Notes under the pieces: model-generated | What the model was told of the DNA's origin: nothing | Databases searched by the model: none | Seen by the model: the letters and a program-made list of their open reading frames with translations, nothing else | Made by a program: the position numbers and the translations under genes | Shown here: piece after piece, positions 19,437-27,685 of the stretch | How the letters are laid out: each line of letters begins with the position of its first letter | How positions within the stretch are numbered: the stretch's first letter is position 1 | Origin: Nanobdellota archaeon | Lineage (GTDB): Archaea; Nanobdellota; Nanobdellia; Woesearchaeales; GCA-2686295 | Direction: 5' to 3' | Length of the DNA: 48,577 nucleotides | Assembly (NCBI GenBank): GCA_018819065.1 | Contig: JAHJQL010000047.1 | Coordinates: forward strand, 1-48,577

Positions 19437-19586
19437 TTATTTCAAAGAGTTCATCTCATCAATTATCCTCTTTTTTAAACTCTTAATAATTCTTAGCTCT
19501 AAAAGTATTTCACTCCTTCTTTTATTATTTCCAAAGACGAGCAATAGTTTTTGCAATTTGTTTCTAATAAAACTTGCTAATGGCAT
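19437..19586 (-). CDS. Possible 49-aa basic small protein
   Basis: MPLASFIRNKLQKLLLVFGNNKRRSEILLELRIIKSLKKRIIDEMNSLK; overlaps the 3' end of the radical SAM gene by 23 nt; fills the convergent gap. Confidence 0.3.
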   Translation of the reverse strand: MPLASFIRNKLQKLLLVFGNNKRRSEILLELRIIKSLKKRIIDEMNSLK

Positions 19587-20559
19587 TTTTTAACCTTTCA
19601 AATTTTGTTTTAAGCGAACCAACTTTAGTCTCGAAATTGTTATCATAGCAACTCATAAGACACCCTGGGCAGCCTTCTTTTTTGATATTTTCTCTTATCT
19701 TTTTGTGTTCTTTGGAGTTCCAGATTTCTAAAAATCTTTTTTTATTAATGTTGCCTATTGGCTTGTCTGTAATTGGAAAACAAGGAATCACATCACTGTT
19801 ATTAACTATTGAGATTGTGTCGTATAATGCATTGCATCCTTTGTTTGTCTGGGGCTTTATATTGTTTTGCAGCATCAAACCCATCTTGTTTATGTATGTC
19901 TCTGGATTAATGTTAATATTGTGTTTTCTTGCCAGAGCAACTGTTTCTTTTATAATTCTATCAAGCTCTAAGCACTCTTTTTTTGTGATATAAAACTGTC
20001 CAATTCTTGTTTTGTCATTAAGAAAGTCAAGGTTGAACGGCTGAAACTTCACAGTTGTTGCACCAAGCTTTCTTGCTAATCTTATTATGAATGGGAGCTC
20101 TTTATAGTTTTGTTTGCAAACAACTGTTGCAATAGTCGTTTCAATATGATGTGTTTTCAAAGCTTCAAGTGCTTTGATTGCTTTATCATAATTTCCTTCC
20201 CCTCTGAGTAGGTCGTGTGTCTTTTTTCTTCCGTCTAGCGATATGTTAATTACTCCAATACCTTCTTTAGCCAGTCTTTGAGCAATTTCATCGTTAATAA
20301 GGGTGCCATTAGATGTTATGCACACTTTAAGATTATTATTTTTTGAATGATTTATTAGTTCAAACACGTCTTTTCTGACAAATGGTTCTCCGCCTGAGAA
20401 AACTATGCTCTTGCAATTTATTTTTTTTAGGTCTTGAATTAGCTCTTTTAATATCTTTGTTGAAATCTCATCTTTGACTCCTTTTGGTATGTCACACATC
20501 TCACATTTAAGATTGCATTTGTTTGTGAGTGATATGATTGCTTCTTTTGGTGCAGTCAT
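19564..20559 (-). CDS. Radical SAM protein, SPASM-like
   Basis: LTNKCNLKCEMCDI, SGGEPFVRKDVFEL, ISLDGRKKTHDLLRG, C-terminal CPGCLMSC. Confidence 0.85.
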   Translation of the reverse strand: MTAPKEAIISLTNKCNLKCEMCDIPKGVKDEISTKILKELIQDLKKINCKSIVFSGGEPFVRKDVFELINHSKNNNLKVCITSNGTLINDEIAQRLAKEGIGVINISLDGRKKTHDLLRGEGNYDKAIKALEALKTHHIETTIATVVCKQNYKELPFIIRLARKLGATTVKFQPFNLDFLNDKTRIGQFYITKKECLELDRIIKETVALARKHNININPETYINKMGLMLQNNIKPQTNKGCNALYDTISIVNNSDVIPCFPITDKPIGNINKKRFLEIWNSKEHKKIRENIKKEGCPGCLMSCYDNNFETKVGSLKTKFERLKNAISKFY

Positions 20560-21722
20560 TTTGTAAGTGCTTTTTTGCTCATTGATTCATATTTGTTCAA
20601 AAGATCTAAACTTTTTTGTAAGCAATTCTTTTTTTCTTGTTTTGAAATATTGCTGTCTTGTAGTCTTCTAAAAAATGTTTGGAATATCTTTTCTAAATCG
20701 TCAGCTTCTGGTCTAGCCCAACAAGTTTGTAGGCAGGGTTTTTGACAGTTTTTCATCAGCGCCCTTGACGCCTCTGCTTTTCTCGTGTTCATGCTATCTT
20801 CAAGGCTCATAGTTTTTATGCTTCCAAAGTCTCCGCCGCAGCTTTGTACAGCGCCATTAGGACCTATGTCTATGAATTCTAATGGGTTGCACTTCCAATC
20901 TTTTTTTGTGATTGTTCTTTCGAAGTAGTTTATGAACCAATAAGGATCATGTAAAAATGCAATTATACCTTGTTTTTTTTGAAAAGATACTAGCTTGTCG
21001 ATTTGGTCTTTTAAAATAATCAGTCTTTCTTTTGGAACCCATAATGAACCTTCTCTTGTCGTGTTTTGCATATCTGTTTGAGAGAGAATAACTGGGTGAT
21101 AAACCAGACAATCTACATCTAATTCTTTAGCAAGAATTGCTATTTCTTCTAATTCTTCAATGTTTTGGTTCATTATAGTTGTCCATATTGATATTTGAGG
21201 TCCTATTTTTTGTTTATTTTTTTCTTCTACTAATAATTTCACTGCTTCAATAGTTTTTTTTAAACTCCCTTTCACACCTCTTATTGAATCATGTGTTTTT
21301 GGTGTTGCGCCATCAATTGATATGGCTATACCCTGTAACTTCGACTTAATGATTGTTTTAACATTTTTCTTGTTGATTAACATCCCGTTTGTCACGAGTT
21401 CTGTAGTTAATCCTGCGTTGGTTGAGTAATCTATTATTTGAAATATATCTTTTCTTAGTAAAGGCTCCCCGCCTGTTAGTTGGATTCTAGAATCAAATTT
21501 CCATGATGAAATTTCATCAATTATTCTTTTCACTTCTTCAAGGCTTAATTGGTGTTGTGTTAGAATCTTGGAAACTCCACACATTGAGCACTTTAGATTA
21601 CATTTGTGTAGTAGGCTGATATAAATCCAATGTGGTTTGGCCAGTGGTTTGTTTAGTAATGCTCCAAAGTGGTATGAAAGGTTTAATTCAAGCTCTTTAT
21701 ACTCTGGTGATTTTAATTTCAT
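20556..21722 (-). CDS. Radical SAM protein, SPASM-like
   Basis: LLHKCNLKCSMCGV, TGGEPLLRKDIF, ISIDGATPKTHDSIRG, C-terminal CQKPCLQTC. Confidence 0.85.
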   Translation of the reverse strand: MKLKSPEYKELELNLSYHFGALLNKPLAKPHWIYISLLHKCNLKCSMCGVSKILTQHQLSLEEVKRIIDEISSWKFDSRIQLTGGEPLLRKDIFQIIDYSTNAGLTTELVTNGMLINKKNVKTIIKSKLQGIAISIDGATPKTHDSIRGVKGSLKKTIEAVKLLVEEKNKQKIGPQISIWTTIMNQNIEELEEIAILAKELDVDCLVYHPVILSQTDMQNTTREGSLWVPKERLIILKDQIDKLVSFQKKQGIIAFLHDPYWFINYFERTITKKDWKCNPLEFIDIGPNGAVQSCGGDFGSIKTMSLEDSMNTRKAEASRALMKNCQKPCLQTCWARPEADDLEKIFQTFFRRLQDSNISKQEKKNCLQKSLDLLNKYESMSKKALTK

Positions 21723-21727
21723 TTGTG

Positions 21728-22705
21728 TTATGTTTTCTCTAATTTATCAATTATAGGGGTTATTTCTTTATATATGCTTTCACCAATCCTTTTATGAGTG
21801 TCCTTGTCTGGATGGTGATCTAAAGGATGGATTTTTGTATATTTAACTTTTATTTTAAGATAATTAATCCCTAGTTCTTTAGAATTGGTTTCTAGTTTGT
21901 TGCTAAAGTCGGTTGGGTTTTCTATATCTAATATTATGACTGTTTTGTTTCCGGAAATTTCTTTTAGTTCTTTTAATGGATTATCAATGTTTTCCCAGTA
22001 TAAGCTCATATTTATTAAGTATCTGTTTAATATTTCAGCTTTTTTCTCCCATACAAGCCTTTCAATCTCATATTCAGGGAGCTTTTTTAAGTTTAATTCT
22101 TGCTTATACTTTTTTGCTTCTAATTCTTCTTCAGTGAAATTTGACAGGTCATTTGAGAAAACATGGATTAAAACCATGTCAGGGTCGTATTTTAACCCTT
22201 TATTCTTGTACAAGGTAACTTCTTGTGCCGTGTTATAACCTGGAACCCCTAAATTGAATACTTCATACGTCTTGTTATCTGAGTTTTCATTTAGAAGTCT
22301 CTCCACTACTTTAGGCCAGCTGTCCTCAATGTTAACCCCCCACCCAAATGTGTATGAGTCACCTAAAAAAATAATTCTTACAATATCGGGCGACTTGTTT
22401 ATTTCATAATCTTTATTATCCCTAAAACCGTCGTTGTTAGTCTTTATTGTTGTTATCTCTGAGAGTTTAATCACTGCCCCATCAAATTTCTGGGTGAAAT
22501 TAGGTTTTAGTTCGAACTCAGGAAAAGAATAAGTCCAATAAGTGGCATCATAAGGGTGAGCTGGTTCATCTTTTAATGAGAAGTCATCTATTGCTTGTGA
22601 ATAAGGATTGCTTCTTTCAATCAAAGAAGTGACTACCAAGAATGAAAGAAATACTATAATCAAGACTTCAATTGTGATTAGTAATATGAGCGCCTTTCTT
22701 TTCAT
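21728..22705 (-). CDS. Membrane-anchored SGNH/GDSL-family protein
   Basis: N-terminal TM; IIFLGDSYTFGWGV; NLGVPGYNTAQE; HPLDHHPDKDTHKRIGE. Confidence 0.7.
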   Translation of the reverse strand: MKRKALILLITIEVLIIVFLSFLVVTSLIERSNPYSQAIDDFSLKDEPAHPYDATYWTYSFPEFELKPNFTQKFDGAVIKLSEITTIKTNNDGFRDNKDYEINKSPDIVRIIFLGDSYTFGWGVNIEDSWPKVVERLLNENSDNKTYEVFNLGVPGYNTAQEVTLYKNKGLKYDPDMVLIHVFSNDLSNFTEEELEAKKYKQELNLKKLPEYEIERLVWEKKAEILNRYLINMSLYWENIDNPLKELKEISGNKTVIILDIENPTDFSNKLETNSKELGINYLKIKVKYTKIHPLDHHPDKDTHKRIGESIYKEITPIIDKLEKT

Positions 22706-22706
22706 T

Positions 22707-24578
22707 TCAAACCTCTACAAAGCATGGAAGAAGGCATGGCTCTTCACATTCTAAGACTAGTATCCTTGTTTTTTCTGCTTTTTTAGAATGCCATACGTGC
22801 TCTAACTTATTTTTTATATTTCCATACGCTGTTTTGCAGGCGGTGATGTTGCCATCATTTGATACCAGCATCGTTTTTGTAGCTGCCAGACAACAAACAT
22901 CATTTGCTGTTAGCTTGTTTTGGAAGTATTTTTTTACTAGTTCAAGTTCTCTTTGTGAATTACTGATTATTTGTGGGTGCTCTTTTTTCATATTCTTCAA
23001 ATTCTTAATTGTATTCTCTAAAACTTTTAGTCTGTTATTCGGAATCCAGAATTTTGATTCTTCCCTTTTATACATTGCAAGGTTGTTTGCGAGTAATGGT
23101 TGGAACTGAACACTATTGGCTTTAAGGCCAATCATTGTTCTTGCCAATTCTTCAAGCTCCTCTAAGTTGTTGTTCATTATTATGCTTATTGTTCCATAGT
23201 TCATGTTTGGATAATCTTCCTTTAGTGCATTTAGCCTCTTTAAAGTGTTCATTGTTTTCTCATATAGACCTTTTTGTCCTCTGATATAATCATGAGTTGT
23301 TGCTTTTACTCCATCAATTGATATGGTTAGTGAGATGTTGTTGTTTATTAGATAAGGCTTTAGTTTTTCAAAAGTTTTTTCATCAAAAGTCCCATTTGAC
23401 AATATCCCTACATTTGAACTTCTTTTCTTGACAAATTCAAGTATCTCAAATATGTCAGCCCTTATAAGAGGTTCTCCGCCTGATAAAACCATGTGTTTCA
23501 CACCCCAAGTGATGCCTTGTTCTAGAACTTTTATTATTTCGCTTGTCGTAAGCTCTTTTTTTGTGTCTTTCACAATGTCGCACATCTTGCATCTCAAATT
23601 GCACCTGTGCGTGCAATCTATTATTAGAAAGTCAGGTTTTTTTACCGTATTCCTATTCTGCTGAAATTCATTTATGTTTCCAAACATGTAGAATAATTTG
23701 TGGAGGCAGAAATAGTTGAAAAAAATCATTTTTTCAATAGCAGAGATATCTTTCTCTTTCTGAGTTAATTTGTTTAGTTGGAATATTCCAAAGAAAGGTG
23801 TTTCTAGTATTCCTTTAGCCATTGTTAGATAAAAAAGCAGCTTATTTTTTGTATTAATATTCAATAGTAATGGGTGCTCTGGATACATTTTTTTAACAAG
23901 CATGTTTCCTATTCCATAATGATAGTTGCGTTTTAAGAAACTTTTAAGACTAGGATTTAGATTATGAGTTACAATTATGCTTTCATCATATAACATCTTT
24001 ATTTTGTTTTTTTGCAGTCGCCATCCAAACTCAAGATCTTCTCCGCCTGGAAATGGGAACTTCTCATCGAAAGTAAATTGTTCTAATACTTTTTTTTTTA
24101 AAGAAATGTTGGATGTTGGAAAATAAATCACTCTTTCTTTTTCTTCAAAGCGTTGTTTTATGGATGAATTTGTGAGGTGTTGCGTGATGAATCCTGTTCT
24201 GTTGTTTTTATCGACTCTTGTTAATCCGCCTATGACTTGTACAGTTCTGTTTTTTTTATGTGCTCGTAAGACGCTTTTAATCCAGTCCTTGTCAGGGATG
24301 CAGTCATCATCTGTAAAACAAATTATGTCTCCTTTTGCAATCTTAGCTCCAAGATTTCTGGCGGCTGCAGGACCTTTGTTATCTTGTCTTAAATACTTTA
24401 AATGTTTATGTTTCTTGCAGAGGCTCATAACTATTTTTTTGGTCTGATCTGTTGAGCCATCGTCAACAATGATGAGTTCTAATTCTTCGTTAATTTTTTG
24501 TTTGAGAATGTTGTTTATGCACATCTTTAGGTCATGACTTCTGTTGTGTGTTGGTATTATTATGGAAATCATTTTCAT
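22707..24578 (-). CDS. Fusion: GT2 glycosyltransferase + radical SAM/SPASM domain
   Basis: N-terminal ISIIIPTHNRSHDLKMC...IIVDDGSTDQT...GPAAARNLGAKIAKGDIICFTDDDC; C-terminal DCTHRCNLRCKMCDI, SGGEPLIRADIF, CEEPCLLPC; one ORF. Confidence 0.85.
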   Translation of the reverse strand: MKMISIIIPTHNRSHDLKMCINNILKQKINEELELIIVDDGSTDQTKKIVMSLCKKHKHLKYLRQDNKGPAAARNLGAKIAKGDIICFTDDDCIPDKDWIKSVLRAHKKNRTVQVIGGLTRVDKNNRTGFITQHLTNSSIKQRFEEKERVIYFPTSNISLKKKVLEQFTFDEKFPFPGGEDLEFGWRLQKNKIKMLYDESIIVTHNLNPSLKSFLKRNYHYGIGNMLVKKMYPEHPLLLNINTKNKLLFYLTMAKGILETPFFGIFQLNKLTQKEKDISAIEKMIFFNYFCLHKLFYMFGNINEFQQNRNTVKKPDFLIIDCTHRCNLRCKMCDIVKDTKKELTTSEIIKVLEQGITWGVKHMVLSGGEPLIRADIFEILEFVKKRSSNVGILSNGTFDEKTFEKLKPYLINNNISLTISIDGVKATTHDYIRGQKGLYEKTMNTLKRLNALKEDYPNMNYGTISIIMNNNLEELEELARTMIGLKANSVQFQPLLANNLAMYKREESKFWIPNNRLKVLENTIKNLKNMKKEHPQIISNSQRELELVKKYFQNKLTANDVCCLAATKTMLVSNDGNITACKTAYGNIKNKLEHVWHSKKAEKTRILVLECEEPCLLPCFVEV

Positions 24579-24603
24579 CTTTTATCACGTGATGTGTCAA
24601 TAA

Positions 24604-25470
24604 TTATAATTTTTTAGTTGTTTGTGAAATCTTCCAAATAGAGTGATCTTTTTTTGTAAAATAATCTATTAGTCCTAAGAATCTTCCTAATCCTTCGAGC
24701 AATATCGCTATTGTTACAAAGATTATGTTTTTCTTCTGGGCTTTTGTCTTTAATAGTTTTTTGAATATGTTTATTGATTTCATAGTTGATGCCTCGTACA
24801 TTGTTCTTTTCTTCAGTTCTAAGTGGCCGGAGTAGCTCCTTCTTCTTTGTCTTATGAATTCTTTAATGTTTTCAGGTCCTTTATTGTAGACAATTGCTTT
24901 TGGTTCGTAGGATAACTTCAAATCTTTGCTTTTTATGATTGATGCTATTTCTTCCTCATCAACTGATGTTCTTGGTATTTTTTTAAAGACTTTCTTGAAG
25001 GCTATTAATTCTCCAAACTTAGGTTTTTCTTTTGATATTTCGTGGTGAAGTTGCCATTGTAGCTGGATTATGAAGTGCATTAGTTTGTTCTTGTTTTGTA
25101 TGGGAATTGGTCTTCCGCTTACTATTCCAGTTGTAGGACTTTTTAATTTTAAACACAGTTGTTCTATTGTGTTTTTCTCTGGCAGGGTATCTGCGCTTTC
25201 AAGCACGAGGATGTTATTCTTTGCTTTTTCTAGAAATATGTTTATTGCTTCTGCTTTTCCTTTCCTTTCTTTTTCAATGAATAGCTTTATTTTATAGTTT
25301 TTTCCTATGAATTTTCTTACAATCTTGTTTGTGTTGTCAGTGCACCCTGATGACACTACAATTATTTCATCTATGTTTATTCTCTCTGTTTTTTGGTTCA
25401 GCAAAGCGTTTAGAATGTTTTCTATGTTTTTCTCCTCGTTATAGCACATTATGCCAATAGATACGTTCAT
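24604..25470 (-). CDS. GT2-family glycosyltransferase
   Basis: VSIGIMCYNEEKNIENILNALLNQ, IIVVSSGCTDNTN, ILVLESADTLPE. Confidence 0.8.
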   Translation of the reverse strand: MNVSIGIMCYNEEKNIENILNALLNQKTERINIDEIIVVSSGCTDNTNKIVRKFIGKNYKIKLFIEKERKGKAEAINIFLEKAKNNILVLESADTLPEKNTIEQLCLKLKSPTTGIVSGRPIPIQNKNKLMHFIIQLQWQLHHEISKEKPKFGELIAFKKVFKKIPRTSVDEEEIASIIKSKDLKLSYEPKAIVYNKGPENIKEFIRQRRRSYSGHLELKKRTMYEASTMKSINIFKKLLKTKAQKKNIIFVTIAILLEGLGRFLGLIDYFTKKDHSIWKISQTTKKL

Positions 25471-25544
25471 TCTATCTTCTTGTTATTCTTTCTTTTTTAA
25501 ATTTTTAGAAAAGTTTTAATAATTATAAGATACAAGCAGTCTTT

Positions 25545-27533
25545 ATGTCTCTTTGGAAAAGCAAGTCTTTTAGGTTGTTCTTGACCTTTCTTATTATATA
25601 CTCTGTTTTTGCAAATATAGATGGTTGGAATGAAAACTCTAGACTTGACTTGACACGGGCCATTGTTGACGAGGGAACTTTTAAGATAGACAAGTATGCC
25701 AATAATACAGGCGATCGGGCATTTTATAATGGTCATTACTACTCCGACAAGTTTCCAGGCTCCTCGTTTATCGCGGTGCCTTTCTACTTTGTTTATAAAT
25801 ACACTTTTGGAACCCCTGATATTAGCACTGGCTTATTTGAGTTGAATTCTGACCCAGCTTACTTTTTCATGGTGTTTTTTATCATCATGTTTACCTCGGC
25901 TCTTTTTTCAGCTCTCACAGTTGTTTTGATATTCAAGATTTCAAGGTATTTTACTAATATCTTGCTTCATCGTTATCTCGTAGCTTTTGCTTATGGTCTT
26001 GGAACAATCGCGTTTTCTCAAGCAACTTTTTTTATGGGTCACGCAATTGCTACTTTTTTTGCTTTTGCATCTTTTTATCTTATTTTTAAGATGAGACAAG
26101 AAAAAATAGGTGACTATTACTTTTTATCTGGTTTTCTTGGAGGATTAGCATTTTTAGTTGATATATACGCTTTAGCGGTCGTTTTTATTTCTTTAATACT
26201 TGTTTTGGTCACGAAGAAGTTTAATTTAATTTTCAAATTCTTATGTGGTTTTGCTGTGTTTGTGTTTGTCCTTTTCTTGTATAATTATGCTTGCTTTGAC
26301 AATCCATTAAGCTTCAGCTATCAAAATGTTGAAGGTATTAATTTCGGACCATGGTACAATGGTATAGCTGTTTATAGTAATTGCCATTTTTATGGAAATG
26401 ATTTTCCTATTATTGTGCGATACTTTGGTAAGAACCGCTGTCACGGTGTGATTGAATCATATTATCTTTTAGATTATAATATTCTTCTTAACGAAACAAT
26501 AAATGGATTGATTACAAAAGAAGTTGTGGAAATCAAGTTTGGAAATGATGGGTTGGTTGAATACTGGATTACTAAGAATTATCTATATTCGGATAATTTC
26601 TCTAAAATTTTTTATACAAAAACAACTGGCAATTATCTTGTTTACATTCAGTCAGGTTCTTTTTGGAATCTTGTAGGAAATATTAGTTCTAAAGATAATT
26701 ATATCTATGAGCACAACATGGATTCTAATTTCGTGACGCGCTCTGATTGTCCATTTTGGCCTAATAATCAGGTGAATAATACATTTTCATGTACTATTAC
26801 TGATTACTCTGAGAACATGCGCGGAATATTCTTCAAAATAGACATCTCTGGAACAATGTCTGTGTCTGACTCGCGAGCCACTAAGTATTCATCAGAAATT
26901 ATAAAGTCATACTCTGATGTGACTAGTCATATGAAACATCATAACCATACTTTCAATATTATTCTGAGACTTTTATTCTACCCTTACAGAGGATTGTTCT
27001 TTTTCAGCCCGATTCTCCTTGTGTCGCTATTTGGAATTTGGCATATGTTCAGAAGATTTAAACTAGAGACACTACTGATAGTTTTTTCGACAGCAGTCGT
27101 CTTGGTCTTTCATTCGTTTAACAAGTTCTGGTGGAGCGGATCGTCTTTTGGTCCTAGACATCTTCTGATATTGGTGCCATTCCTTATTTTGCCACTAATG
27201 TTTGTTCTGAAGAAGAAAAAGATTGTTTTTTTCTTTTTTTTCTTATCTATTATAATAAGTTTTGTCGGACTTCAAATTTTAGAGCAGACCGTCATTGTTG
27301 TTGGAGAACATATAAGTATAAGCTCAGAATATAATAACAATTTTGTTACTTTTAAACTCATTGGCAACCCATTATTCATTCATTATTTTCCTCTGTTTCT
27401 TGAGAATGGTCCAAGAAGTGTTGTGTTGGAAGGTCTCATGCAAAGGACTTTCTTTCCTTTTTTAAACGTTTTTGTACTGCTAGTTGTAATATTCTTGTTA
27501 TGGTCACATTACTTTTTTAGGAAATATATTTAA
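25545..27533 (+). CDS. Large polytopic membrane protein, GT-C glycosyltransferase-like
   Basis: RLDLTRAIVDEGTFKIDKYANNTGDRAFYNGHYYSDKFPG; many TM helices; shares RGL(F)xxSP and WxGxSFGxR motifs with the 577 ORF. Confidence 0.7.
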   Translation: MSLWKSKSFRLFLTFLIIYSVFANIDGWNENSRLDLTRAIVDEGTFKIDKYANNTGDRAFYNGHYYSDKFPGSSFIAVPFYFVYKYTFGTPDISTGLFELNSDPAYFFMVFFIIMFTSALFSALTVVLIFKISRYFTNILLHRYLVAFAYGLGTIAFSQATFFMGHAIATFFAFASFYLIFKMRQEKIGDYYFLSGFLGGLAFLVDIYALAVVFISLILVLVTKKFNLIFKFLCGFAVFVFVLFLYNYACFDNPLSFSYQNVEGINFGPWYNGIAVYSNCHFYGNDFPIIVRYFGKNRCHGVIESYYLLDYNILLNETINGLITKEVVEIKFGNDGLVEYWITKNYLYSDNFSKIFYTKTTGNYLVYIQSGSFWNLVGNISSKDNYIYEHNMDSNFVTRSDCPFWPNNQVNNTFSCTITDYSENMRGIFFKIDISGTMSVSDSRATKYSSEIIKSYSDVTSHMKHHNHTFNIILRLLFYPYRGLFFFSPILLVSLFGIWHMFRRFKLETLLIVFSTAVVLVFHSFNKFWWSGSSFGPRHLLILVPFLILPLMFVLKKKKIVFFFFFLSIIISFVGLQILEQTVIVVGEHISISSEYNNNFVTFKLIGNPLFIHYFPLFLENGPRSVVLEGLMQRTFFPFLNVFVLLVVIFLLWSHYFFRKYI

Positions 27534-27643
27534 ACTATTTTTTTTGGATTCTTTGAGAGAATAATGCTGGTTTTATATTTTTATCAGCCAAGGTATCCAA
27601 ATACTCTGCTTTTTTTGATATTTATGGTTTGTTAATTATTCTT

Positions 27644-27653
27644 TTTATATAAA
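27644..27653 (+). promoter_or_regulatory. TATA box upstream of the truncated Hel308-like gene
   Basis: TTTATATAAA; predicted TSS near 27675, just before ATG 27686. Confidence 0.5.
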
Positions 27654-27685
27654 CATTTTTTGTTTTCTTTCCACAAACTTATTAA

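Noticed and set aside
14450-21722. RiPP biosynthetic cluster interpretation of the SPASM proteins
   Set aside because: No convincing precursor peptide, leader-binding RRE or dedicated peptidase; GT, SGNH and exporter context favours glycan or envelope substrates.
27545-27625. Short reverse frame (KAEYLDTLADKNIKPALFSQRIQKK) upstream of the helicase fragment as a gene remnant
   Set aside because: Only about 27 codons with no start and no recognisable family; cannot be separated from chance.
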